In this document: one piece after another, positions 28,963 to 38,329 of the stretch
How positions within the stretch are numbered: position 1 is the stretch's first letter
Layout: every line of letters starts with the position of its first letter
Assembly: GCF_003427025.1 (NCBI RefSeq)
Contig: NZ_QVAI01000001.1
Span: 186,001 to 250,000, forward strand
DNA length: 64,000 bases
Origin: Jiangella endophytica
GTDB taxonomy: Bacteria > Actinomycetota > Actinomycetes > Jiangellales > Jiangellaceae
Direction: 5' to 3'
The notes under the pieces: generated by a model
What the model saw: only the letters and a program-made list of their open reading frames with translations
Told to the model about the DNA's origin: nothing
Database searches by the model: none
Program-made: the position numbers and the translations under genes

Positions 28963-30273
28963 GTGACCAACGACGACGTGCCGCGCAGTGCGGAGCTCTT
29001 CGACCGGGCGCGGGCCGTCACGCCCGGCGGGGTGAACTCGCCGGTGCGGGCGTTCCGGGCGGTCGGCGGAACACCTCGGTTCATCCAGCGGGCCGCCGGA
29101 CCCTACCTCTACGACGCCGACGGCCGCGAGTACGTCGACCTCGTCGGCTCGTGGGGGCCGATGATCCTCGGCCACGCCCACCCGGCGGTCGTCGAGGCCG
29201 TCCGCGCGCAGGTCGCGCTGGGCACGTCGTACGGCACCCCCACCCAGCCCGAGGTCGAGCTGGCCGAGGAGATCGTCGCCCGCACCAACATCGAGCAGGT
29301 CCGGCTGGTCTCCAGCGGCACCGAGGCCACCATGAGCGCCATCCGGCTCGCCCGCGGTGCCACGGGGCGCAGCAAGGTCGTGAAGTTCGCCGGCCACTAC
29401 CACGGGCATGTCGACGCGCTGCTGGCCCAGGCGGGCAGCGGGCTCGCGACGTTCGCGCTGCCCGACACTCCCGGCGTGACGGGCGCCAGCGCGGGCGACA
29501 CGATCGTGCTCCCGTACAACGACGCCGGCGCGGTGAAGGCGGCCTTCGCCGAGCACGGCGACGAGATCGCCTGCGTCATCGCCGAGGCCGCGGCCGGCAA
29601 CATGGGCGCCGTCCCGCCGGCCGAGGGGTTCAACGCGCTCCTCCGCGACACCGCTCACGAGCACGGCGCGCTGCTGATCCTCGACGAGGTCATGACCGGC
29701 TTCCGGGTGTCTCGTTCGGGCTGGCACGGACTCGACGGCGTCACGCCCGACCTCACGACGTTCGGCAAGGTCATGGGCGGCGGCTTCCCGGCCGCCGCGT
29801 TCGGCGGATCGGCCGAGCTCATGGGGCTGCTCGCGCCGGCCGGGCCGGTCTACCAGGCCGGCACCCTGTCGGGGAACCCGGTCGCGACGACGGCCGGCCT
29901 GACCACGCTGCGGCTGGCCGACGCCCAGGTCTACGCACACCTCGACGCCACGGCGCAGCGCGTCGGCGCGCTGGCCGGTGAGGCGCTGACCGCGGCCGGT
30001 GTGCCGCACCGCGTCCAGTACGCCGGCAACCTGTTCAGCATCTTCTTCACGCCCGACGACGCCCCGGTCGCCGACTTCGCCGCGGCCAAGCGCACCAGCA
30101 CGAAGCGGTTCGGCGCGTTCTTCCACTCGATGCTGGAGTCGGGCGTCTACCTGCCGCCGTCGGCGTTCGAGGCCTGGTTCGTCAGCGCCGCGCACGACGG
30201 CCGCGCCGTCGACCGCATCGCCCAGGCGCTGCCCGCCGCCGCGACCGCCGCCGCCGAGGCGGAGGCGGCATGA
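28963..30273 (+). CDS. hemL: Glutamate-1-semialdehyde 2,1-aminomutase
   Basis: This 436-aa PLP enzyme converts glutamate-1-semialdehyde to 5-aminolevulinate, completing the C5 route begun by HemA. The PLP Lys is in [29 protein letters not shown] and [12 protein letters not shown] are also conserved. It heads a cluster with the cytochrome c maturation genes, as in M. tuberculosis Rv0524-Rv0529, linking haem supply and use. The stop overlaps the next start (ATGA). Confidence 0.96.
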   Translation: MTNDDVPRSAELFDRARAVTPGGVNSPVRAFRAVGGTPRFIQRAAGPYLYDADGREYVDLVGSWGPMILGHAHPAVVEAVRAQVALGTSYGTPTQPEVELAEEIVARTNIEQVRLVSSGTEATMSAIRLARGATGRSKVVKFAGHYHGHVDALLAQAGSGLATFALPDTPGVTGASAGDTIVLPYNDAGAVKAAFAEHGDEIACVIAEAAAGNMGAVPPAEGFNALLRDTAHEHGALLILDEVMTGFRVSRSGWHGLDGVTPDLTTFGKVMGGGFPAAAFGGSAELMGLLAPAGPVYQAGTLSGNPVATTAGLTTLRLADAQVYAHLDATAQRVGALAGEALTAAGVPHRVQYAGNLFSIFFTPDDAPVADFAAAKRTSTKRFGAFFHSMLESGVYLPPSAFEAWFVSAAHDGRAVDRIAQALPAAATAAAEAEAA

Positions 30274-30917
30274 GCGAGCTGACCCGCGTGCACCTGCTGC
30301 GCCACGGTGAGGTCCACAACCCGTCGAAGGTGCTCTACGGCCGGCTGCCCGGCTACCGCCTGTCCGACCTCGGCAAGGCCATGGCCGAGCGGGTCGCCGG
30401 CGCGGTCGCCGACCGCGACGTCACGCTGCTGGTCAGCTCACCGCTCGAGCGGGCCCGCGAGACCGCCGCCCCGCTGGCCGACGCGCTGGGCCTGGAGGTC
30501 CGCGTCGACGACCGCCTGCTCGAGGCGCTCAACGTCTTCGAGGGCCTCACGTTCGGCATCGGCGACGGCTCCATGCGGCACCCGCGGCACTGGCGCAGCC
30601 TGCGCAACCCGTTCAAGCCGTCGTGGGGTGAGCCGTACCGCGACATCGCCGCCCGCATGCTCGCCGCCATGAGCGACGCCCGCCGCGACGCCGCCGGGCA
30701 CGAGGCCGTCCTGGTCTCGCACCAGCTGCCGATCTGGACGGCGCGCAGCTTCATCGAGGGCCGCCGGCTCTGGCACGACCCGCGGCGGCGGGAGTGCTCG
30801 TTGGCCAGCCTCACCACCGTGACGTACGAGGACGACACCATCGTCTCGGTCGCCTACAGCGAACCCGCCGGCGACCTTCTGCCCCAGACCGGCAAGCCCT
30901 TCTCGGCGGGTGCGTGA
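30270..30917 (+). CDS. Histidine phosphatase family protein
   Basis: This 215-aa phosphoglycerate mutase-like phosphatase has the catalytic motif LLRHGEV at the N-terminus, [11 protein letters not shown], and the second His in VLVSHQLP. Its substrate is unknown. It occupies the Rv0525 position between hemL and resA with overlaps on both sides. Confidence 0.9.
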   Translation: MSELTRVHLLRHGEVHNPSKVLYGRLPGYRLSDLGKAMAERVAGAVADRDVTLLVSSPLERARETAAPLADALGLEVRVDDRLLEALNVFEGLTFGIGDGSMRHPRHWRSLRNPFKPSWGEPYRDIAARMLAAMSDARRDAAGHEAVLVSHQLPIWTARSFIEGRRLWHDPRRRECSLASLTTVTYEDDTIVSVAYSEPAGDLLPQTGKPFSAGA

Positions 30918-31525
30918 TGCGACGAGCAGTCCTGCTGGCGGCCGCGGCGGCCCTGGCGCTGGCCGGGTGCTCCGACGGCCAGGTCGAGCGCAGCGACAAC
31001 GCGAACCAGGCCGGCTACATCGCCGGCGACGGCACCATCAGCATCTACCAGCCGGCCGAGCGCAAGTCGGCGCCGGAGTTCGGCGGCGAGCTGCTCGACG
31101 GCGGCGACTTCCAGCTGGCCGACCAGCTCGGTGACGTCGTCGTGCTGAACGTCTGGGGTTCGTGGTGCCCGCCGTGCCGCAAGGAGGCGCCGGACCTGCA
31201 GGCCGCCTACGCGGCGCTGGAGCCCCAGGGCGTCCAGTTCGTCGGCGTCAACGTCCGCGACAACGGGACACGGGCGCCGCTGCAGTTCGAGGACGAGTTC
31301 GGCATCACCTACCCGAGCGTCTACGACCCCAAGGCCGACGCGCTGCTCGCGTTCCGCGACACCATCCCGCCGTCGGCCATCCCGAGCACCCTGGTCATCG
31401 ACCGTGATGGCCGCATCGCCGCGCGCGTCATGGGACCGCTCGGCGAGGCGACGCTGACCGACATCGTCGGCGATGTCGTGGCGGAGACTCCCGCCGCGGC
31501 GGAGGGCACCGCTGAGGCACCGTGA
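30917..31525 (+). CDS. TlpA/ResA-type thioredoxin lipoprotein
   Basis: This 202-aa lipoprotein has a lipobox (LALAGC, Cys18) and an extracytoplasmic thioredoxin fold with the redox motif WCPPC. It should keep apocytochrome c haem-binding cysteines reduced, receiving electrons from the CcdA protein encoded next. Start and stop overlap the neighbouring genes. Confidence 0.92.
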   Translation: MRRAVLLAAAAALALAGCSDGQVERSDNANQAGYIAGDGTISIYQPAERKSAPEFGGELLDGGDFQLADQLGDVVVLNVWGSWCPPCRKEAPDLQAAYAALEPQGVQFVGVNVRDNGTRAPLQFEDEFGITYPSVYDPKADALLAFRDTIPPSAIPSTLVIDRDGRIAARVMGPLGEATLTDIVGDVVAETPAAAEGTAEAP

Positions 31526-32265
31526 GCTCCTTCGGCGAGACCGTCCTGACCGGTTCGCTGGCACTGGCCGTGCCGGTGGCGGCGCTGGCCGGGCTCGTCT
31601 CGTTCCTGTCGCCGTGCGTGCTGCCGCTGGTCCCGGGCTATCTGGGCTACGTCACCGGGCTGTCGGGGGCGGAGCTGGCGTCCGGGCGGCGCGGCCGGCT
31701 GGTGCTCGGCGTGCTGCTGTTCATCCTGGGCTTCAGCGTGGTGTTCGTCTCGTACGGGCTGCTCTTCGGCGGCCTGGGGACGCTGTTGCTGGAGCACAGC
31801 GACACCATCATGCGGGTGATGGGCGTCGTGACGATCGGGCTCGGGCTGCTGTTCGCCGGCTGGCTGCCCGGTCTGTCACGCGACTGGCGCACCGAGGCGC
31901 GGCCGGCGGTGGGCCTGGCCGGCGCGCCGCTGCTGGGCGCGGTGTTCGGCATCGGCTGGACACCGTGCATGGGGCCGACGCTGGCCGCCGTGCAGGCCCT
32001 GGCCTTCACCGAGGCCAGCGCGGGCCGTGGTGCCCTGCTGTCGTTCGCGTACTGCCTGGGTCTCGGCGTGCCGTTCCTGCTGGCGGCGCTGGCCTACCAG
32101 CGGGCGACGCGCTGGTTCCAGTGGGTGCGCAAGCATCAGCAGGCGATCATGCGGGCCGGCGGCATCATGCTGATCGCGCTCGGCGTCCTGCTGGTCACCG
32201 GGCTGTGGGGCGAGCTGATGTCGTCGATGCAGAGCTGGATCGGCGGCTTCGAGGTGGCGGTGTAG
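31522..32265 (+). CDS. ccdA: Cytochrome c biogenesis protein CcdA
   Basis: This 247-aa membrane protein has six predicted helices and the paired redox Cys in LSPCVLPL and WTPCMGP. It carries reducing equivalents from cytoplasmic thioredoxin to the ResA-like protein. The GTG start overlaps the resA-like stop. Confidence 0.94.
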   Translation: MSSFGETVLTGSLALAVPVAALAGLVSFLSPCVLPLVPGYLGYVTGLSGAELASGRRGRLVLGVLLFILGFSVVFVSYGLLFGGLGTLLLEHSDTIMRVMGVVTIGLGLLFAGWLPGLSRDWRTEARPAVGLAGAPLLGAVFGIGWTPCMGPTLAAVQALAFTEASAGRGALLSFAYCLGLGVPFLLAALAYQRATRWFQWVRKHQQAIMRAGGIMLIALGVLLVTGLWGELMSSMQSWIGGFEVAV

Positions 32266-32278
32266 AGATGGGCACACG

Positions 32279-33943
32279 ATGACGACGGGGATGGACACCC
32301 GGCCGCCGGTGGACAACCGGCCGCCGCCGCTGAGCGGCCTGGAACTGGCCCGGTGGGCGTGGCGGCAGCTCACGTCCATGCGGGTGGCGCTGATCCTGCT
32401 GTTCCTGCTCGCGGTGGCCGCCATCCCGGGCTCGATCATCCCGCAGAGCGACGTCAACCCGCTCAACGTCCGCGACTTCCGCGCGCGCAACCCCACGCTG
32501 TCGGAGTGGTACGACCGCCTCGGCCTGTTCGACGTCTACTCCGCGCCCTGGTTCGCCGCCATCTACCTCGCGCTGCTGGTGTCGCTCGTCGGCTGCATCC
32601 TGCCGCGCTGCTGGCAGCACTGGAAGGCGGTCCGGGCCCAGCCGCCGAAGGCGCCGAAGCGGCTGACGCGGATGCCGGCGTACCGCAAGGTCGAGGTCGA
32701 CGCGACACCGGACGAGGTGCTCGCGGTGGCCCGCGCCGAGCTGCGGTCGCGGCGCTTCCGGCTGCGCCGTCCCGCGGAGGACGAGAACGACTTCGTCGCC
32801 GCCGAGACCGGGCACCTGCGCGAGACCGGCAACCTGCTGTTCCACCTGTCCGTCGTGGTGGTGCTGCTGGCGGTGGCGCTGGGCGGGCTGTTCAGCTACC
32901 GGGCGACGGTGCTGGTGCCGGAGGGCACGGGCTTCTCCAACCAGGTCATCCAGTTCGACAGCCTGTCGGCCGGCGCGCTGTTCGACACCGCCGACCTGCC
33001 GCCGTTCTCGATGGACGTCGACGAGTTCCGCATGGAGTTCGTCGAGGCCGGCAACCAGATCGGCCAGCCGTCGGACTACGAGGCGACGGTGACGGTGGTG
33101 CGCGAACCGGGCGCGGCGCCCGAGACGCACACGATCCGGGTCAACGAGCCGCTGAACATCGACGGCACCTCGATCCACATCATCAACCCCGGCTACGCGC
33201 CCGCGTTCACCGTCCGGGCGGCCGACGGCGAGACGATCCTCGCCGAGGGGCCGGTCCCGTTCCTGCCCGAGGACTCCAGCTTCACGTCCACCGGAGTCGT
33301 CAAGGTCGAGGTGCCGCCGGAGTACGGCGACGACATCGGCATCCAGGGCAGCTTCCTGCCGACGGCCATCCTGGACCAGAACGGCCCGCGCTCGATCTTT
33401 CCCGGCGCCCGCAACCCGGCGGTGTTCCTGACCGCTTGGCACGGCGACCTGGGCCTCGACGACGGCCAGCCGCAGTCGGTGTACCGGCTGGACACCACCG
33501 ACATGGAGCAGTACCAGGAGAACGGCGAGCCGTACCGCAAGCAGCTCGTCGTCGGCGACACCGTCCAGCTGCCCGATGGCCGCTACATCACCTTCGACGG
33601 CTACGTGACCTGGGTGAACCTGCAGATCGGCCGCAACTCCGGTCGTGAGCTGGCGCTCGTCGGCGGCGTGCTCGCGGTGGTCGGGCTGATGGGCTCGCTG
33701 TACGTGCGGCGGCGCCGGGCCTGGGTGCGTGCGAGCGTCGGGCCGGAGGGGCGTACCGTGGTCGAGGTCGCGGGGCTGCACCGGGCCGAGGGCCCGGCGG
33801 CCGACCGCCTCGACGACGAGATCGGTGCCATCACTGACGGGGTGTTGCTGCGTCTGGGCGGCGCGGAAGGTACGGCCGAAGCCGACCGCGAGGTCCCAGG
33901 TGGCGGTGGGGCCAACGAGAAAAAGGAAAGTGGTGAGGACTGA
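32279..33943 (+). CDS. resB: System II cytochrome c biogenesis protein ResB/Ccs1
   Basis: This 554-aa membrane protein has N-terminal helices (MRVALILLFLLAVAAI, then PWFAAIYLALLVSLVGCILP), a helix near residue 190, a large extracytoplasmic domain and a last helix near residue 460. This is the ResB layout. With CcsB it forms the haem-delivery and ligation complex. The C-terminal ~60 residues are acidic and hydrophilic. The stop overlaps ccsB. Confidence 0.92.
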   Translation: MTTGMDTRPPVDNRPPPLSGLELARWAWRQLTSMRVALILLFLLAVAAIPGSIIPQSDVNPLNVRDFRARNPTLSEWYDRLGLFDVYSAPWFAAIYLALLVSLVGCILPRCWQHWKAVRAQPPKAPKRLTRMPAYRKVEVDATPDEVLAVARAELRSRRFRLRRPAEDENDFVAAETGHLRETGNLLFHLSVVVVLLAVALGGLFSYRATVLVPEGTGFSNQVIQFDSLSAGALFDTADLPPFSMDVDEFRMEFVEAGNQIGQPSDYEATVTVVREPGAAPETHTIRVNEPLNIDGTSIHIINPGYAPAFTVRAADGETILAEGPVPFLPEDSSFTSTGVVKVEVPPEYGDDIGIQGSFLPTAILDQNGPRSIFPGARNPAVFLTAWHGDLGLDDGQPQSVYRLDTTDMEQYQENGEPYRKQLVVGDTVQLPDGRYITFDGYVTWVNLQIGRNSGRELALVGGVLAVVGLMGSLYVRRRRAWVRASVGPEGRTVVEVAGLHRAEGPAADRLDDEIGAITDGVLLRLGGAEGTAEADREVPGGGGANEKKESGED

Positions 33944-34935
33944 TGGACCTCGATGCCGTCGCCGAGTGGAGCCGCTACGTCGTCGTCGTGGCCGTCCTCG
34001 GCTACCTGGCGGCCTGGCTCGCCTTCTGCGCCGAAGCCGGCATCCACAGCCGTCGCCGCCGTGCCGTGACGACCGCCGTGCCCGAGCGCGAACTGGTCGG
34101 CGTCGCGTCGTCAGCGGCCGCCGCCGACGCACCGGCTGAGCCGCCGGCGGGGTCCTCCGGGCCGGGCGATACCGAGCTGGAGCAGCGTGCCGACCGCCTG
34201 GGCCGCCTCGGCCGCGGGGTGTTCGCCCTGGCCACGCTCGTCCTCGCCGTCGGTGTCGTCATGCGCGGCCTCGGCACCGAGCGGGCGCCGTGGGCCAACA
34301 TGTACGAGTTCTCCATCACCGGCACGCTCGTCGCCTCGATCGTCTTCCTCGTCCTCGCCCGCACCGTCGTCGGCCGCGTCGTCGCCGTCTGGGCCGTCCT
34401 GCTGATCTTCGTCACCGTCGGCCTCGCCGCCACGTTCCTCTACGTGCCGCCCGGCCCGGTGCAGCCGGCACTGCAGTCGTACTGGCTGGTCGTCCACGTC
34501 GGCTGCGCGGTCATCGCCTTCGGCCTGTTCACCGTCGGCGCCGTGGTCAGCGCCCTGCAGATCGTGTCCGAGCGGGCCGCCGACCGCGGCCGCACGAGCG
34601 GCTTCGGCGCCTCGCTGCCCAACTCCGTCGCCCTGGACCGGCTCGGGTACCGCCTCACCGCCATCGCGTTCCCGATCTGGACGTTCGGCCCGCTCATCCT
34701 CGGCGCCATCTGGGCCGAGGTCTCGTGGGGCCGATACTGGGGCTGGGACCCCAAGGAGGTCTGGGCCCTCATCACCTGGCTGGCGTACGCGGCCTACCTG
34801 CACGCCCGCGCCACGGCCGGCTGGAAGGGCACCAAGGCGTCCGTGGTCGCCCTCATCGGGTACGCGACGGTGTTGTTCAGCTACTTCGGCGTGAACATCC
34901 TCTTCAACGGCCTGCACTCCTACGGCGGCCTCTGA
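33943..34935 (+). CDS. ccsB: System II cytochrome c biogenesis protein CcsB (CcsA/ResC family)
   Basis: This 330-aa membrane protein contains the haem-handling tryptophan-rich motif WGRYWGWDPKEVWALITW and flanking conserved His residues (YWLVVHVG, LHARATA). It partners ResB for haem export and covalent attachment to cytochrome c. It ends the hemL-to-ccsB cluster. Confidence 0.95.
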   Translation: MDLDAVAEWSRYVVVVAVLGYLAAWLAFCAEAGIHSRRRRAVTTAVPERELVGVASSAAAADAPAEPPAGSSGPGDTELEQRADRLGRLGRGVFALATLVLAVGVVMRGLGTERAPWANMYEFSITGTLVASIVFLVLARTVVGRVVAVWAVLLIFVTVGLAATFLYVPPGPVQPALQSYWLVVHVGCAVIAFGLFTVGAVVSALQIVSERAADRGRTSGFGASLPNSVALDRLGYRLTAIAFPIWTFGPLILGAIWAEVSWGRYWGWDPKEVWALITWLAYAAYLHARATAGWKGTKASVVALIGYATVLFSYFGVNILFNGLHSYGGL

Positions 34936-35174
34936 CACCACCTCGCCCGGCCGGAGGCGCGGCCCTCTGAGGCCGATCCCGTGGGTGTGCCTCTACCTGG
35001 TCCACGAGACTGGTGCAGCCCGCTGAGGCGGCTGTGGGCTGCCGTGGTGGGTGCCGGTCAGGGTCGTTGGCGTGTGATGACGTGCCGGTGACGCGGTCCG
35101 TTGGGTGGGTGATGGGCCGCCCTGTCTCCGGTGGTCGGCTCTCACCGGCGCGTGACGTGGCGGCCGGGTTCGCC

Positions 35175-35366
35175 GTGGGTTCGTGCCGTTGGTCGTTGGG
35201 CGACCGTTGATTTGTCCCCCTGCTGCCCATTGTCTGAGACCGCGCAACCGCGCCTCAAGCGACTCGTTGGGGCGCTTCGCGCCGGCGTTGACCGCTTGAC
35301 CCGCGGCCGCGGGGTCTCAGAACGTGGCGGCTATCAGGGGTACGGGGGAGGTGCGGGCACGCCTCG
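35175..35366 (+). repeat. Left copy of ~0.2-kb inverted repeat
   Basis: It matches the reverse complement of 36098-36268 through blocks GTCCCCCTGCTGCCCAT (35214-35230), a 22-nt identical block (35240-35261), ACCGCTTGACCC, and GGCTATCAGGGG-type sequence ending CACGCCTCG. Identity is high in blocks, with small indels between them. Confidence 0.85.
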
Positions 35367-35522
35367 TGTCCGCAGCTGACGCCACGGTCGTGCGCGGACG
35401 TCGACCGGCTCATCGGCGGCCGTCGCCTCGACGCCACCGGTGCCGTTGGGGCTGCTGGTGCCGGTGGTGGCGGTGGTGCCGTTGGTGGCTTGTGGACAGC
35501 GATGATCATCAAGGATCGCTTA

Positions 35523-35590
35523 CTTCACTAGGCGTTCTCCCGCTCTGCGAGGCGTGCATGCCTGGTGGAGTGGGAGAACGCCTGGTGAAG
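35523..35590. repeat. Palindrome of the TTCTCCCGCT / GCATGCCTGGTG family
   Basis: Arms CTTCACTAGGCGTTCTCCC and GGGAGAACGCCTGGTGAAG pair with one G-T type mismatch around a loop containing GCATGCC. A TGATCATCAAGGATC sequence lies just upstream, recalling the hairpin at 8244. It shares several 10-12 bp blocks with 23238-23327. Confidence 0.85.
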
Positions 35591-36097
35591 TGGTGTGTGA
35601 ACCGGTGTTCACGGGCGTTTTCGTGCTTCCAAGGTTCTTGTGGGTCGCTTCTTGATCACCGTTCTCACCACGGCGCACGGTGACGTGAACGGAGCGGGTC
35701 AACGGTTGGTGATGGCCGGGTCGACGGGTGGCGCGGCCGGACCAACCGCCGGCAGTGGCCGGACCGACAGTGGGTGTGGCCGGGTGAACGGCCGGCAGTG
35801 GTCGGACCGACGGTGGCCAGGTCGACGGCGGCCGGCAGTGGTCGGACCGACAGTGGGTGCGGCCGGGGCGTCGGATGACGGTGGCCAGGTCGACGGCGGC
35901 CGGTGGCGGCCAGGCCGACGATCGGTGCGGCCGAGTGAACGGTCGGCAGTGGCCGGGCCGACGGTGGGTGTGGCCGCGCCAGCGGCTCGCGGTAGCCAGA
36001 CCGACGGCTGACCCTGCACCCGCTGGGATCCTGGACCAATGGGTCACTAGATCCTGGGCACCGGACCGCTGGATCCCTGGACCACGCCAGTGCGCCT

Positions 36098-36268
36098 CGA
36101 GGCGTGTCCAGACTCGCCCCGTCCCCCTGATAGCTGCCAGGTTCTTGGCCGCGGAATCGTGGGTCAAGCGGTCATCGTCGGCGCGGAGCGCCCAAGCAGG
36201 TCCGCTTGAGGCGCGGTTGCGCGGCTGAGAACATGGGCAGCAGGGGGACGGCGAACGGCACGAACCCA
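36098..36268 (-). repeat. Right copy of ~0.2-kb inverted repeat
   Basis: It is the reverse complement of the left copy at 35175-35366. The two enclose about 730 bp of GC-rich tandem-repeat DNA, giving a composite-element-like arrangement without a recognisable transposase. Confidence 0.85.
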
Positions 36269-36305
36269 ACACACGTCCACCCGGCCCACGAAACGCCGGC
36301 CCACC

Positions 36306-36377
36306 GGCAGGCCGGGGCCGACCGCCAGGCCGGGGCCGACCGGCAGGCCGGGGCCGACCGGCAGGCCGGAGCCGACC
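36306..36377. repeat. Four tandem 18-bp units
   Basis: Four copies of ggcaggccggggccgacc with one or two substitutions. The length is a multiple of three, but no supported gene covers it. Confidence 0.9.
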
Positions 36378-36524
36378 GGCGCGCCCGGCTCATCGGCAGG
36401 CCCGGCCAACGGGACGGCCCGCCCATCAACAGGCCGAGCCGACGTCTCGACAAGACCGGCCGCCTCACCGATCGGAGGAGGGGCGCGCGGCTGAGCGCGC
36501 TCCGCCCCGTAGCAGGAGCGTGGA

Positions 36525-36977
36525 CTACCGGGAGTCGTCCTCGTCGTCGGTGTTCTGGTGGGCCTCGTCGTCGCTCTTGCGGGCGTCGGTCTGCTTGCGC
36601 CGCTCGGCCTCGTCGGCGGCCTGCTGCTCGGCGTCCTTCTTGTGCTTGATCTCGTCCTCGCGGCGGCGGAGGTCGGCCTCCCACTGGTTCAGCATCTGCT
36701 CGTGCTTGGTGTCGATGTCGCGCAGGTGCCGGAGGAACTCGGGGTCGTCGTCGGGCGCGAGCGGGCGAGCCGGCGGCGCGGTGGGCCGCTGCTGCCGGGT
36801 GCGTTCCTTGCCGAGAACCAGCCAGAGGACCGGCCCGACGAGCGGGATGAGCACGATGATCGCCACCCAGGCGATCCGGTTGAGTGACCGGAACCGGGTG
36901 GAGTCGGTCTGCAGGCAGTCGATCAGCGCATAGACGAGCAGCGCGATGGCGACCACGATTGGTAGTACCCGACCCAC
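36525..36977 (-). CDS. PLDc_N domain membrane protein with charged coiled-coil tail
   Basis: This protein of about 150 aa has an N-terminal two-helix PLDc_N (cardiolipin-synthase N-terminal-like) domain: GRVLPIVVAIALLVYALIDC and AWVAIIVLIPLVGPVLWLVL. A highly charged helical tail follows (EADLRRREDEIKHKKDAEQQ). It has no catalytic HKD motif, so it is not a phospholipase; its role is unknown. The GTG at 36977 has GGAGG upstream and matches the family start better than the ORF limit at 37013. Confidence 0.82.
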   Translation of the reverse strand: MGRVLPIVVAIALLVYALIDCLQTDSTRFRSLNRIAWVAIIVLIPLVGPVLWLVLGKERTRQQRPTAPPARPLAPDDDPEFLRHLRDIDTKHEQMLNQWEADLRRREDEIKHKKDAEQQAADEAERRKQTDARKSDDEAHQNTDDEDDSR

Positions 36978-37165
36978 CGTGCGACCTCCCCGGTCGAGCT
37001 TGTTCCTTCCCACCAGCCTAGGTGGTGCGCCGGGCGTGACGCACCCCGGACCGGATTCAGCTTGTCACGGCAAGCGCTCCGGCGACCCGGGGGCGCCACG
37101 ACCAGGGGCTCGGGGGAAGCCCTCGAAGGCGTCCGGCCGAGCGGGGCCGGACGCGTGGCCGTTGG

Positions 37166-37285
37166 TCAGGAGAAGAGGCGACGGCGCGGGCGGTGGGCGG
37201 CGCGGAGGGCCGCTGCCTGGCGCACCTTCTCCGCCTCCCGACGCAGGTCGTCGATGCGGGTCTGGGCGTACTCCAAGCTGTACAA
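37166..37285 (-). CDS. Small basic protein (39 aa)
   Basis: A short minus-strand frame reads MYSLEYAQTRIDDLRREAEK then VRQAAALRAAHRPRRRLFS. It resembles the short Arg-rich helical proteins (YxLExxxxRxxxLRxEAE) common in actinobacteria; function unknown. The TTG at 37285 has AGGGAG five bases upstream; a GTG two codons earlier (37291) is an alternative. It is divergent from an Lrp gene across an AT-rich promoter region. Confidence 0.6.
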   Translation of the reverse strand: MYSLEYAQTRIDDLRREAEKVRQAAALRAAHRPRRRLFS

Positions 37286-37440
37286 CGTCACTCCCTGTAG
37301 CGAACTTCAATCAAATCAAAGGTCAAAGGCAACCTTCTGCCTATGATTCTAAGTTACAGGGAGGTCACGGGACAATCTCGAACCGGGTGATCCCCACCAC
37401 GTGGCAGACGTCTTCCAGGGCGCTGCGAGGATGGAGCGCC

Positions 37441-37908
37441 ATGGACACCGTCGATGCGAGTCTTGTCGCGGCGTTGCGGGCCAACGGCCGCGCGTCGTAT
37501 GCGGAGCTGGGGAGGCTGGTAGGGCTGTCCGGCCCGAGCATCCAGGAGCGTGTGCGCCGGCTCGAGGAGCGCGGCGTGATCACCGGCTACCGCGCCACCG
37601 TCAGCCAGGCCGCGCTGGGTCTGGGGCTGACGGCGCTGATCGGGCTGGTGCTGTCCGACTCCGCCGGGCACGAGGAGGTCGGCGACCGTCTCGAGGACGT
37701 CGCCGAGGTCGAGGACTGCTGGTTCATCGCCGGGGACGAGGCGTACATGCTCAAGGTCCGCGTCGCCGATGTCGAAGGGCTGGAACGGCTGCTCGGCAAG
37801 CTGGTGCGCATCGAAGGGGTCGCGCGCACCCGCACCACGCTGGTCATCTCGACGCGGTTCGAGGACCGTCAGGTCGAGCCGGCTCGGACGGAGCTCATCG
37901 GCAGCTGA
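37441..37908 (+). CDS. Lrp/AsnC family transcriptional regulator
   Basis: This 155-aa protein has an N-terminal HTH (ASLVAALRANGRASYAELGR, VGLSGPSIQERVRRLEERGV) and a RAM/AsnC effector domain (CWFIAGDEAYMLKVRVADVE). It should bind an amino acid or related effector. It lies upstream of the broken dps and a PLP dehydratase; the regulatory target is not clear. The ATG at 37441 fits the family start. Confidence 0.92.
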   Translation: MDTVDASLVAALRANGRASYAELGRLVGLSGPSIQERVRRLEERGVITGYRATVSQAALGLGLTALIGLVLSDSAGHEEVGDRLEDVAEVEDCWFIAGDEAYMLKVRVADVEGLERLLGKLVRIEGVARTRTTLVISTRFEDRQVEPARTELIGS

Positions 37909-37967
37909 GTGATGAAACTCCACGGATCGGTGACGCACACGGGAGAGACGATCCGAGGAGGGACGCC

Positions 37968-38292
37968 ATGACGACGATCCACAGGCCCACTCACCGACGA
38001 CGCCCACAAGGTACTGACGGAGGCCCTGCGTGACGCCCTCGTCGACCTGATCGACCTCTCCCTCGCCGGCAAGCAGGCGCACTGGAACGTCACCGGGCCG
38101 CGCTTCCGCACCATCCACTTCCAGCACGACGTCGTGACGACGTTCATCGGCCTCTACGGCGGCGTCATCGGGCGCATGCGCCAGCGTGCCCAGGACGTCG
38201 AGCAGGCCGACCCCGTCAGCAACAACATCCTGCTCGACGTGGTCGAGGAGCTGGAGAAGCGGTACTGGATGTGGCAGGCCGAGCGGGCCTGA
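37968..38292 (+). pseudogene. Decayed dps (DNA-protection ferritin-like) gene
   Basis: The ATG at 37968 has a good RBS (GAGGAGGG) and begins MTTIHRP, but the frame then shifts and stops. The correct frame resumes at once (LTDDAHKVLTEALRDALVDL, KQAHWNVTGPRF) and ends EADPVSNNILL-like (EQADPVSNNILLDVVEELEK, YWMWQAERA) at 38292. Compared with Dps proteins of about 160 residues, some 55 residues are missing after IHFQHD, including the Asp/Glu ferroxidase ligands and part of the helical bundle. A frameshift plus internal deletion make a functional protein very unlikely. Confidence 0.85.
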
Positions 38293-38329
38293 CGTTCGCG
38301 CGCCGGGCGCGTGGGCGATGATGACGCCC

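Larger units (their letters stand above)
34936..36524. other. Gene-free, repeat-rich region
   Basis: No open frame here has the features of a real gene. The region contains two inverted copies of a ~0.2-kb sequence (35175-35366 and 36098-36268), a palindrome related to the one after hemD (35523-35590), degenerate tandem repeats of a cggaccgacagtgggtg-type unit (about 35690-36010), and four 18-bp tandem units (36306-36377). It looks like accumulated repeat or decayed mobile DNA between ccsB and a PLDc_N gene. Confidence 0.7.

Noticed and set aside
27769-30195. An 808-aa minus-strand open frame opposite the M28 peptidase and hemL
   Set aside because: It covers two well-supported plus-strand genes, has no domain, and its Arg/Gly/Val-rich composition is typical of antisense frames in high-GC DNA.
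35520-36272. A 250-aa minus-strand open frame in the repeat-rich region after ccsB
   Set aside because: It consists of the inverted repeat arm plus tandem repeats, has no RBS or domain, and all frames are equally open there. I treated the region as non-coding.
37968-38292. Programmed ribosomal frameshift in dps
   Set aside because: No slippery heptamer is present at the shift, and the internal deletion removes ferroxidase residues anyway, so decay explains the pattern better.
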